Translations under genes and position numbers: made by a program
Notes under the pieces: generated by a model
The model's input: the letters and a program-made list of their open reading frames with translations, nothing else
The model's database searches: none
Told to the model about the DNA's origin: nothing
Shown: positions 20,541 through 27,136 of the stretch, in pieces
Layout of the letters: each line of letters starts with the position of its first letter
How positions within the stretch are numbered: position 1 is the first letter of the stretch
Source: Cohnella sp. AR92
Lineage (GTDB): Bacteria; Bacillota; Bacilli; Paenibacillales; Paenibacillaceae
DNA: 64,000 nucleotides
NCBI RefSeq assembly: GCF_003990975.1
Contig: NZ_RZJR01000004.1
Coordinates: 268,625-332,624 of the forward strand
Reading direction: 5' to 3'

Positions 20541-22337
20541 TTAGAAGCCCCAACTATCCAGCCATCGTATTCCGAAGTTCATCCATTCCCGGCTGATCGT
20601 AAGTCCCGTGTAGATCGGATAGAACCATACGCACAGGAAGGCGGCTCCTGCCAGCGTGAGGGCCGACAGAGCTTTCCCGAACCGCGGCCACTCTTGCTCC
20701 GCGAATCTCAATATCCAGACGATAGAGAGAATGAGCAGCGGAACCATCGGGAAGTAGTGATATAAGAAGGTAATGCTGCGAGGCGATACCATCCACGGCA
20801 CGTAGAAGGAAAGATACATGACCGCGATGACCAGAACGATTCGGCTTCGTCTCAGCAGCCCGATGACCCAAGCCGCGAGCATGGCGGCAAGCCCTCCCCA
20901 CCAGATCAGCGGATTGCCGATCGCGGCGATGCTCTGCGCGTCTCCCGGCGCCAGATCCTTGCCTCCGTAATACCAAACCGGACGCAGCATAAGCGGCCAA
21001 GTGTACCATTTCGAGGCGTATGGATGCTTCTCCTTAACCCCTTTATGGTACTCGTACATTCTTTTCTGCTCGTGCCACAAATCCTTGATGCCGTCGTGAT
21101 CGGCGGTTGCCCTGAAGTAGGGAATGTATGAAGTGGCATAGGTCGCTACCGGAACCGCGACGAACAACACGAGGCAAGACATCAGCGTCAGGATCATTCT
21201 CTTCGCATAGCCGTCGTCGCCGTTCTCCCTTGCTTCTCGGGCTCTTCGGTACAGGTACCAGAAGAACAGGATCGCAAGCCCGGCTCCCCCGTAGAGGTAA
21301 TTCCACTTGACCGCGGAAGCGCAGCCGAAGAAAAATCCGGACAGCCCCAGGTAGAGGAAGCTCTTGCCGAAGCCTCCGTTTCGCCATTTCGTTTCGCCGT
21401 ATAAATACATGAAGTAGTACATCAGGATCGTGAAGGTTACCCCGAATATGTCCACGTTCGCCATGCGGGAATGAACGAGATGGAACCCTTCGAACAACAA
21501 TAGAAGCGTAGCCATGAAGGCATACCGGGTTCTCTTGAACATGCCCCTGGCAGCCATGTAGAATACCGGAATCATGATCGTTCCGCCGACGGCCGCCATG
21601 AAGCGCCAGCCATAAGGCGTCATGCCGAACAGCTCAACCCCGATCGACAGGATGACCTTGCCCAGCGGCGGATGCGTATTCTCGTAGGGCTGCATCTTCT
21701 CGATGAACTCATACGCGGTCCGTCCATGGTAGATCTCGTCGAAGTACATGCTGTTGCGGTAGTCCGGGCGGTAAGGCGCTTCCGACTGCTCGTCGAACGC
21801 GAGGGCTCCGCTTCCTTCCGTCAGCGAGCCTTTCTTCTCATTGTCCTTGACGGATTCGATCGGAATCGGAGTCGTGCTGTCCGGCGAGAAGAACGCCGCC
21901 TCGTAGAGCGTGAAGCCGGCCGTCGTGGCCGTATACCTCATATACCTGGCTTCTACCAGCTTGTCCTCCGATTTCCATGTGAATACCCGACTCACCTTAT
22001 GTTCGATCTCGGCGTACGTTTGCCAGTTGAAGCCGTCGAGAGAATATTCGATCTTGCTCTTGCCGGAGGCCCCGGGCCCTTCGTACAGATTGAGCCGGCT
22101 GACCGAGCGCGCTTCCCCGAAGTCAACCGTAAAGCCGTCCCCCGATACCCCCGGCTTCCAGAACGTTTGCGGCGCAGATCGGTCCCCCAGGTCATGGAAA
22201 GAAGCCAAAGCGGATACCAACATGAGTACTGCGACTAGAATCCAATCTATCCGTCTCCATCGACGGCTTCTCCGCTCCCCGGAGTCGGTCGATCCCCACC
22301 CATAAGGCGCCGATCGATCGAACAATCTTCCTTCCAT
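20541..22337 (-). CDS. Dolichyl-phosphate-mannose-protein mannosyltransferase (PMT/GT39) with a discoidin-like insert
   Basis: This 598-residue multi-helix membrane protein has the PMT acidic motif YFDEIYHGRTAYEFI and the downstream ENTHPPLGKVI and HLVHSRMANVDIF. Between the first helix and that motif lies an extra domain of about 150 residues (VSRLNLYEGPGASGKSKIEY, SLDGFNWQ, ARYMRYT) that reads like an F5/8 type C fold. The ATG at 22337 is used; a much longer upstream frame is antisense to other genes. Mannose transfer to exported proteins is the known family role. Confidence 0.86.
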   Translation of the reverse strand: MEGRLFDRSAPYGWGSTDSGERRSRRWRRIDWILVAVLMLVSALASFHDLGDRSAPQTFWKPGVSGDGFTVDFGEARSVSRLNLYEGPGASGKSKIEYSLDGFNWQTYAEIEHKVSRVFTWKSEDKLVEARYMRYTATTAGFTLYEAAFFSPDSTTPIPIESVKDNEKKGSLTEGSGALAFDEQSEAPYRPDYRNSMYFDEIYHGRTAYEFIEKMQPYENTHPPLGKVILSIGVELFGMTPYGWRFMAAVGGTIMIPVFYMAARGMFKRTRYAFMATLLLLFEGFHLVHSRMANVDIFGVTFTILMYYFMYLYGETKWRNGGFGKSFLYLGLSGFFFGCASAVKWNYLYGGAGLAILFFWYLYRRAREARENGDDGYAKRMILTLMSCLVLFVAVPVATYATSYIPYFRATADHDGIKDLWHEQKRMYEYHKGVKEKHPYASKWYTWPLMLRPVWYYGGKDLAPGDAQSIAAIGNPLIWWGGLAAMLAAWVIGLLRRSRIVLVIAVMYLSFYVPWMVSPRSITFLYHYFPMVPLLILSIVWILRFAEQEWPRFGKALSALTLAGAAFLCVWFYPIYTGLTISREWMNFGIRWLDSWGF

Positions 22338-22418
22338 TTCCGTCCTCGCCTTCCGTAACAGTCTGTTCCTATTGTAGACCAAACGGTAAGCGTCGGAAAG
22401 TCCCATACCGGGCGTCTG

Positions 22419-22443
22419 GTTCATCTTCTCCGTCCAAGGGTAA
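22419..22443 (+). promoter_or_regulatory. SigB-type promoter of the GlsB-YtxH pair
   Basis: GTTCAT and GGGTAA are separated by 13 bases, about 67 bases before the GlsB-like start codon. The -10 fits the SigB pattern exactly and the -35 matches at GTT. Confidence 0.65.
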
Positions 22444-22509
22444 AGAAGAGTAGCCACCCGCCGCTCCATTACGGAGAGGCGAATCAAATCCCGAAGGGAG
22501 GAGATACCG

Positions 22510-22767
22510 ATGCTGGGATTGTTGATAAGCATTCTGATGGCGATCCTGATCGGAATTATCGGCGACGCGCTCGTCCGTTCGAGAATGCCGGGAGGGGTAT
22601 TCGGCTCCATGATCGCCGGCTTCGCCGGAGCTTGGCTAGGCGTTCTGCTGCTGGGCTCCTGGGGACCTGTCATTGCCGGATTTCCGGTCGTCCCTTCCAT
22701 TATCGGCGCCGCGCTGTTCGTCTTCCTGCTCGGCCTGATCAGCCAAGCGCTTCGCAAAGCCGCTTAA
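22510..22767 (+). CDS. GlsB/YeaQ/YmgE family stress membrane protein
   Basis: This 85-residue protein is almost entirely hydrophobic, with three predicted helices and glycine zippers (LIGIIGDALV, IAGFAGAWLGVLLLG, IIGAALFVFLLGL). This family, once called transglycosylase-associated, is common among general stress genes. The start follows GGGAGGAG. A SigB-type promoter lies upstream and a YtxH-domain gene follows by 34 bp. Its biochemical role is unknown. Confidence 0.82.
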   Translation: MLGLLISILMAILIGIIGDALVRSRMPGGVFGSMIAGFAGAWLGVLLLGSWGPVIAGFPVVPSIIGAALFVFLLGLISQALRKAA

Positions 22768-22801
22768 CTTATCTCAAACTTATCTTAAGGAGGAGTTGTC
22801 A

Positions 22802-23143
22802 ATGTCCCAAACAAAAGGAATGGTCAAAGGCGTCATGATCGGAGGAGCCATCGGCGCGGCAGCCGCTCTGCTGCTCGCCCCCAAATCCGGCCAGGAGATG
22901 CGCAAGGACATCCGCTCCAAATACAGAAAAGCTTCCGACCGCACGGCTCAATGGGTGTCGGACGCCAACGCCAAGACGAAGGAGCTCGCGAGCCAAGTCG
23001 GCCAGCACGCCTCCGAACTGATGGACAAAACCCTTTCGGTCGTCCGCACCGCCAAGTCGGAAGCTGAAGACGCTGCCAAAGCCATCAAAGAAGAAGTTTC
23101 CTCTGTCTCGGCCTCCCGCTCCGACTCCGAACGCAGCTCGTGA
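22802..23143 (+). CDS. YtxH domain-containing general stress protein
   Basis: This 113-residue protein has the YtxH signature (GVMIGGAIGAAAALLLAPKSG, then GQEMRKDIRSKYRKA) and a charged helical tail. The ATG at 22802 has AAGGAGG eight bases upstream, better than an in-frame TTG at 22796. YtxH-type proteins in Bacillus are SigB/SigH-controlled. It is likely read from the SigB-type promoter in front of the GlsB-like gene and is closed by a terminator. Confidence 0.82.
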   Translation: MSQTKGMVKGVMIGGAIGAAAALLLAPKSGQEMRKDIRSKYRKASDRTAQWVSDANAKTKELASQVGQHASELMDKTLSVVRTAKSEAEDAAKAIKEEVSSVSASRSDSERSS

Positions 23144-23159
23144 ACTGCCATTTGCCGCA

Positions 23160-23182
23160 ACGCGCCTCCGGGCGCGTTTTTT
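23160..23182 (+). terminator. Intrinsic terminator after the YtxH gene
   Basis: ACGCGCC-TCCG-GGCGCGT followed by TTTTT forms a compact, very stable hairpin. Confidence 0.88.
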
Positions 23183-23189
23183 CGTGTCG

Positions 23190-23415
23190 ACCGTGTCGTT
23201 CTCCTACTCTCCCTTCTCTCTCCGCTCCTCTAAGCAGCTCCATTTCTCCATTCCTCCATACCCCAATTAGAACCGCTATCCCCTTCGCTCAGTCCCGCCC
23301 TTCCCTATCTCTCTCACTATCCCCTCCTTTTCCGCTCCTCCTTTTTCCACCCTCCTCCCTCCTGTCACCTCCCTCCTGTCTCCCCCCCTCCCTTTAGCAG
23401 CTCTGCATTCTCCGA
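23190..23415. repeat. Long pyrimidine-rich tract upstream of the transposase-like gene
   Basis: About 220 bases of the plus strand are almost all C and T, with recurring TCTCTC, CTCCTC and CCCTCC words. There is no open frame or recognisable promoter. A similar tract lies on the other side of the transposase-like gene in the same orientation. It is strongly strand-biased and could form triplex or other unusual DNA. Confidence 0.8.
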
Positions 23416-23423
23416 ACTTCCTC

Positions 23424-23449
23424 AAGAACCGATATCCCAATGCCTCAGG
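23424..23449. repeat. Left imperfect inverted repeat of the IS1595-like element
   Basis: The reverse complement of this 26-bp segment matches 24776-24801 at 21 of 26 positions, including blocks CCTGAGGC, GGGATA and GGTTCTT. No matching 8-bp target duplication is visible outside the pair. Confidence 0.5.
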
Positions 23450-23468
23450 AACTCCTACCTCGATTAAT

Positions 23469-23481
23469 TTTATGGAAATTT
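23469..23481. repeat. 13-bp direct repeat, left copy
   Basis: TTTATGGAAATTT occurs here and again at 24841-24853, on either side of the transposase-like gene and in the same orientation. Both copies are preceded within 20 bp by CAGGAA. Confidence 0.55.
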
Positions 23482-23495
23482 AATGTTATTTGTTA

Positions 23496-23524
23496 TTGAT
23501 ATGAGAACATTTGTTCGTTATAAT
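23496..23524 (+). promoter_or_regulatory. SigA promoter with an embedded LexA (SOS) box
   Basis: TTGATA and TATAAT are separated by exactly 17 bases. The spacer contains GAACATTTGTTC (23505-23516), a perfect GAAC-N4-GTTC core; the flanking bases are A and G. The Bacillus LexA consensus CGAACRNRYGTTYG is met at 12 of 14 positions. LexA bound here would block RNA polymerase, which would make the downstream gene DNA-damage-inducible. Confidence 0.72.
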
Positions 23525-23553
23525 GGAGAAAATAAGGCGAGGGGGCGTTGGGA

Positions 23554-24483
23554 GTGACGGAACGGGCAGTGGATGCGGCTTTTTTGGAGTTGTTTTCTTC
23601 CGAGGAGAATTGCGCCAAAGCGCTTTATCATTCCCGTTGGCCCGACGGTTACCGTTGCCCGCTCTGCGGCTGCGCCGAGCACTACTTGATTCGAACCCGC
23701 CGACTTCCTCTGTTCGAATGCAAATCGTGCCGTTATCAAGCTTCGCTTACGGCCGGCACTATTCTGGAGGGCAGTTCGACTCCGCTCAACAAATGGTTTA
23801 AGGCCATCCACCTTCTGACTCTTCCCGGCGGAATCAGCGCGACTCGGCTAACCGGGATCCTCGAGGTCACCTACAAAACCGCATGGTTGATTGCCCACAA
23901 GATCCGCGAAGCCATGCATTCGGCGGACGAAGCCGGCAAGCTGTCGGACTTCGTTCAAGTGATGTCGTTCGGCTATGGAGCTTTTCATTATCCCGATTCC
24001 TGTCAGCCCGTTCTATTGGGCGCTTCCTTCGATGGCGAAGATGAGATCCGGCATATCAAGCTGCATCAGCCCGATCCCGATCATGTTCGCCTGCCGGAGC
24101 GCACGATTCTTAAGGAAGGCTACCGAGCTTTTATCTCCAATGAGGTTCGCAGTTCGGAGGTAAGCGAGATTCCTTTCTACGGCAAGGCGAATCCCAAGCT
24201 AAGCCCTATTCGTCATGAGTTGCGGAGTTGGCTGACCTTCACGTTCCGAGGAATCGGAGCGAAGCACCTGCAAGCTTACTTAACCGAATTTTGTTTCCGC
24301 AGCAACAGAAAGCTGAATAGCCAGGAAGACACCTCCTTTTCTTACCTATTGTCTTGGTGCGCTTCTACCGCCAGGATCACGTATCGATACCTTACGAGGC
24401 CTCGCCGCACTCTTCCCGTTGCTTGGAGAACTTTCGAGACCAAATCCAAATGGATCAACATGCATCGCAGATCGTGGGGCTAG
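23554..24483 (+). CDS. IS1595-like transposase-family protein, catalytic motifs apparently lost
   Basis: This 309-residue protein starts with a zinc ribbon (CPLCG, then FECKSCRYQASLTAGTI). It has the IS1595 helical region (GISATRLTGILEVTYKTAW) and the typical ending WLTFTFRGIGAKHLQAYLTEF. The first catalytic motif, normally a VDE/VDD-type block, is replaced by VQVMSFGYGAF, and the second reads KEGYRAFI instead of TDGYRAYI. The frame is intact. The GTG at 23554 has GGCGAGGGGG eight bases upstream; a TTG six bases earlier is possible. A LexA-type box lies in its promoter. A domesticated DNA-binding role is conceivable. Confidence 0.78.
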   Translation: MTERAVDAAFLELFSSEENCAKALYHSRWPDGYRCPLCGCAEHYLIRTRRLPLFECKSCRYQASLTAGTILEGSSTPLNKWFKAIHLLTLPGGISATRLTGILEVTYKTAWLIAHKIREAMHSADEAGKLSDFVQVMSFGYGAFHYPDSCQPVLLGASFDGEDEIRHIKLHQPDPDHVRLPERTILKEGYRAFISNEVRSSEVSEIPFYGKANPKLSPIRHELRSWLTFTFRGIGAKHLQAYLTEFCFRSNRKLNSQEDTSFSYLLSWCASTARITYRYLTRPRRTLPVAWRTFETKSKWINMHRRSWG

Positions 24484-24657
24484 AAGAACCTATCCGTAGG
24501 CGGCAAGCCAATCAACGCCGCTTTCTCGCAGTGGGATCTACACGCCCGTTCTCTCCGCGCCCACTTTATCTATGCCCTCTCTGACTATGCCCTCTCTCTA
24601 CTCCGTCTATATCTGTCCGTCTATAACTGTCCCTATAACTCTACACACTATCTCTGC

Positions 24658-24734
24658 ACTCTCTCTTAACTCTCTCTTAACTCTCTCTTAACTCTCTCTT
24701 AACTCTCTCTTAAATCTCCTTTAACTCTCTCTTA
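24658..24734. repeat. 11-bp tandem repeat (ACTCTCTCTTA) in a pyrimidine tract
   Basis: Five perfect head-to-tail copies of ACTCTCTCTTA run from 24658 to 24712, then one degenerate copy, then a sixth perfect copy at 24724-24734. They sit within a pyrimidine-rich stretch (about 24540-24775). The rest of the 24484-24926 gap holds no gene that I can support. Confidence 0.9.
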
Positions 24735-24775
24735 CTCTCTCTGCACTTTATCTATACTCTCTCCACACTCTCTTT

Positions 24776-24801
24776 CCTGAGGCGAGGGGATAGTGGTTCT
24801 T
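24776..24801. repeat. Right imperfect inverted repeat of the IS1595-like element
   Basis: This segment pairs with 23424-23449 (21 of 26 positions). Together they bound a 1378-bp segment containing the transposase-like gene and its promoter. Confidence 0.5.
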
Positions 24802-24840
24802 AGATGGATTTGTGAATAGCACCCACAGGAAATATGGTTA

Positions 24841-24853
24841 TTTATGGAAATTT
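24841..24853. repeat. 13-bp direct repeat, right copy
   Basis: TTTATGGAAATTT is repeated exactly from 23469-23481. It lies 40 bp outside the right inverted repeat, whereas the left copy lies inside the left inverted repeat, so the two repeat sets are not nested as in a simple insertion sequence. Confidence 0.55.
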
Positions 24854-24926
24854 TGAATCGGTAGGGGAAAAAGAAAAAAGGGAGATGAGCGGAAGCGAAT
24901 CCGCTGCATCCCCGATGGAAGCTAAA

Positions 24927-25274
24927 TCAGTTGGGTAGTGGAAGGTCATGGGAGCGAGCTTCTTGCCGAAGGAGCTTAAGGAGCTCCTCAGGGCTTGTAC
25001 GGCTCTCCAGCAGCTGGATAACGGAGAACGAAGAGTGCTCTCCTCTGCGGAAGTAACTGCCCTGAAGGAAATAATCGTGTTCTCGAGCCAAAGAATAGAG
25101 CTGGCAGAATCGGTCGGCTGCCGCAACCGCTTCGGATTCCGTTCCGTAATCCGCAATAGGGTTGCCGCGGCCCAATGGGTTCGAGAGAGATTGAATGCTT
25201 ACCTGATAAGAGTCTTCGTTCTGGCGAACCAGGATATCGCATTCGAAGCAACGGAGCTCGTATCGGACACTCAT
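24927..25274 (-). CDS. Hypothetical protein downstream of sigB
   Basis: This 115-residue soluble protein has no family that I recognise. It contains two cysteines near the start (RCFECDILVRQ), an acidic/aromatic middle (AVAAADRFCQLYSLAREHDYF) and a helical end (SPEELLKLLRQEARSHDLPL). The ATG at 25274 follows AAAGGCGG by eight bases. It lies 69 bp after sigB on the same strand. The gap contains GGGGTAA, which might be a weak SigB -10, though no good -35 is in place. It is probably the last gene of the sigB operon. Confidence 0.6.
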   Translation of the reverse strand: MSVRYELRCFECDILVRQNEDSYQVSIQSLSNPLGRGNPIADYGTESEAVAAADRFCQLYSLAREHDYFLQGSYFRRGEHSSFSVIQLLESRTSPEELLKLLRQEARSHDLPLPN

Positions 25275-25343
25275 CCTTGCCACCGCCTTTACCTTAAGAG
25301 ATGGTACTGCTTATCTCTTATTACCCCTTCCCGGAGGAATGAA

Positions 25344-26105
25344 TCAACGAATCTCCTCGCCTAGCCAACTTTTAAGCTGTTCGATCGCTCGCCTCTGGAT
25401 GCGGGAGATGCTCATCTGAGACACGCCTAGCTGCTCGGCGACGTCTCTCTGCGAATAACCGTCGTTATAGAGAAGCAGCACGACCTTGCGCTCCTCCGGC
25501 TTCAAACGGTTCATCGCTTCCAGAAGGTCCATCCGACGTTCAGAGGTTAGGTAATCGTCGGATGGAGAATGGAGCAATTCGCCGAGCGTCGAGGTATTCT
25601 CCTCTTGGGAGATAGGAGTGTCGAGGGAGACATAGTTGTACAGTTCTCTTCCGGTCAACACCTCAAGGGTCTCTTCCACCTCCATCTCCAGCCGAGAGGC
25701 GATCTCTTCCACGCTAGGAGACCTCTCCAATTCGACAGTCAGTTCATCGATCGCCTGTTGGACCGTCAGACCCTTTTCCTTGATTCTCCTTGGAACTTGA
25801 ATATACCAGGACTTATCCCGCAAATAATTTTTCATCTGGCCGACGATGCTCTTCATCGCATACGGCTCGAACGGGATGCCAAGAGAAGGGTCGTATTGCT
25901 GCAGGAGACGGAAGATCGACATTCTCCCCACCTGGAACAAGTCTTCTTGAAGATCGGGTCGATTGCGCGAGATTTTGGCGGCGGCCATCTTGGCTAACGG
26001 TTCGTATTCGCGAACCAATTCGTCGGCCAGCTCCGTGCTGAGCGTGCGTTGGTATTCCAAGAGCTTGAACGGGGCGTCATCGGGCCGATGGACACCCTGA
26101 TTCAT
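25344..26105 (-). CDS. sigB: General stress sigma factor SigB
   Basis: This 253-residue SigB/SigF/SigG-group sigma factor has region 2 (ISRNRPDLQEDLFQVGRMSI, then FEPYAMKSIVGQMKNYLRD). Region 3 reads QVPRRIKEKGLTVQQAI and region 4.2 is a helix-turn-helix (YSQRDVAEQLGVSQMSIS). The ATG at 26105 is preferred: GGGG lies seven bases upstream, whereas the ATG at 26111 abuts it. The gene follows rsbW with a 3-base gap. Its activity is released when unphosphorylated RsbV captures RsbW. Several SigB-type promoters occur nearby. Confidence 0.92.
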   Translation of the reverse strand: MNQGVHRPDDAPFKLLEYQRTLSTELADELVREYEPLAKMAAAKISRNRPDLQEDLFQVGRMSIFRLLQQYDPSLGIPFEPYAMKSIVGQMKNYLRDKSWYIQVPRRIKEKGLTVQQAIDELTVELERSPSVEEIASRLEMEVEETLEVLTGRELYNYVSLDTPISQEENTSTLGELLHSPSDDYLTSERRMDLLEAMNRLKPEERKVVLLLYNDGYSQRDVAEQLGVSQMSISRIQRRAIEQLKSWLGEEIR

Positions 26106-26107
26106 TC

Positions 26108-26551
26108 TCATCCCCTTTGGGCAGAAGCCGCTCTTCGCTTGGTCATCGTAACGGCTGTTCCGTTCTCCGTATTCAACTCCACATGATCCATCAACGCCTG
26201 CATCAGATAAAGTCCTAATCCGCCCGACTGGATCTCCTCGATGGACTTCCCGTGCAGGTTCGAAGTCTGCGAAACCGATGGGGCCGCGAAGTTCTCCCCT
26301 CGATCTTGAACGGTAATTCTAAGCTCACCGTCGTCATTCCATTCGAATTCGATCTCGATATGGCCCTCCGGTCCTTCGTAAGCATGAAGAACCGCATTGT
26401 TGCAAGCCTCCGACACCGCCACCTTCATGTCTTCGATCTCCTCAAACGAGAAGTTCAGTTTAGAGGCGATTCCAAATAACGTCAAACGCACCAGATCGAC
26501 GAATTCCGGATGAGCCGGAACCGTCAGCTTCACGTTTTTTTCTAGCACCAT
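26108..26551 (-). CDS. rsbW: Anti-sigma-B factor and serine kinase RsbW
   Basis: This 147-residue GHKL-type kinase has the N box AVSEACNNAVLHAY at about residue 45, the D-x-G motif VQDRGENF and the G2 box SGGLGLYLMQALMD. In the known pathway it binds SigB and also phosphorylates RsbV. The N-terminal block (VPAHPEFVDLVRLTLFGIAS) aligns with RsbW better than with SpoIIAB, although the length is close to SpoIIAB. It lies 52 bp after rsbV and abuts sigB. Confidence 0.92.
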   Translation of the reverse strand: MVLEKNVKLTVPAHPEFVDLVRLTLFGIASKLNFSFEEIEDMKVAVSEACNNAVLHAYEGPEGHIEIEFEWNDDGELRITVQDRGENFAAPSVSQTSNLHGKSIEEIQSGGLGLYLMQALMDHVELNTENGTAVTMTKRRAASAQRG

Positions 26552-26603
26552 GGAGTGTTCATCCTCTACCTTTCCTTTTTAAGGTTCATGCTGCAGGAGC
26601 AGA

Positions 26604-26936
26604 CTACGAGTAACGCGTATTCGCGGCTTCCAAGAAGGGAGATATTCCCGTCATATCGAATAGCTTGCGGATATGATCCGATGCACCCTCCACGGCGAAA
26701 GGAGCTTTGCGGGCATGGCGCGATTTGAGAATGCCGATGAGAATGCCGATTCCGGTGCTGTCGATATAGGTTAATTCCCTCAAGTTAAGGACAAGCTTGC
26801 GATCGGTTAGCTCCACTAGAGGTTCCATCATCGCTCTCATATGCGAGGCGACTTCCAGATCAAGCTCCCCGGACAAATAGATGACGGTAAGTCCCTCCAG
26901 GTTCTCCGAGCGAAAGGTCAATTTATCTGTCTTCAT
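26604..26936 (-). CDS. rsbV: Anti-anti-sigma factor RsbV
   Basis: This 110-residue STAS-domain protein has the phosphorylation motif YIDSTGIGIL with Ser60 as the expected RsbW target. The N-terminus includes YLSGELDLEVASHM. When dephosphorylated by a PP2C phosphatase (here most likely RsbY) it binds RsbW and frees SigB. It is the first gene of rsbV-rsbW-sigB and has a SigB-type promoter upstream, so the operon is probably autoregulated. Confidence 0.93.
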   Translation of the reverse strand: MKTDKLTFRSENLEGLTVIYLSGELDLEVASHMRAMMEPLVELTDRKLVLNLRELTYIDSTGIGILIGILKSRHARKAPFAVEGASDHIRKLFDMTGISPFLEAANTRYS

Positions 26937-26978
26937 GAGTTGCCTCCTTCAAAACCATCCATATAAGTTCCTTTTTCT

Positions 26979-27004
26979 TTACCCTTATAACACTCCATTG
27001 AAAC
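26979..27004 (-). promoter_or_regulatory. SigB-type promoter of rsbV-rsbW-sigB
   Basis: On the minus strand GTTTCA and GGGTAA are separated by 14 bases, about 45 bases upstream of the rsbV start codon. This is the expected autoregulatory SigB promoter. Confidence 0.82.
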
Positions 27005-27029
27005 AGATGAACGCAGATCATTATCGATA

Positions 27030-27055
27030 GTTGCGCTGCCGGTAAAATCGGGTAA
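27030..27055 (+). promoter_or_regulatory. Candidate SigB-type promoter of the FAD oxidoreductase
   Basis: GTTGCG and GGGTAA are 14 bases apart, 82 bases before the proposed GTG start and back to back with the rsbV promoter. The -35 keeps only GTT of the consensus. Confidence 0.5.
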
Positions 27056-27136
27056 TTAGAGAATACTTAAGAGGGGCCGCCTTCAGCTAGCGCGGCTTTG
27101 CTAAACGGATACATACTTTCGGATGGAGGAACTCTT

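Noticed and set aside
24842-25156. 104-residue minus-strand frame overlapping the hypothetical gene after sigB
   Set aside because: It lacks a ribosome site and overlaps a better frame at 24927-25274.
25344-26936. spoIIAA-spoIIAB-sigF operon
   Set aside because: Lengths are close to the sporulation set, but the RsbW-type N-terminus, SigB-type promoter and neighbouring RsbY/RsbK/RsbM-like genes favour rsbV-rsbW-sigB.
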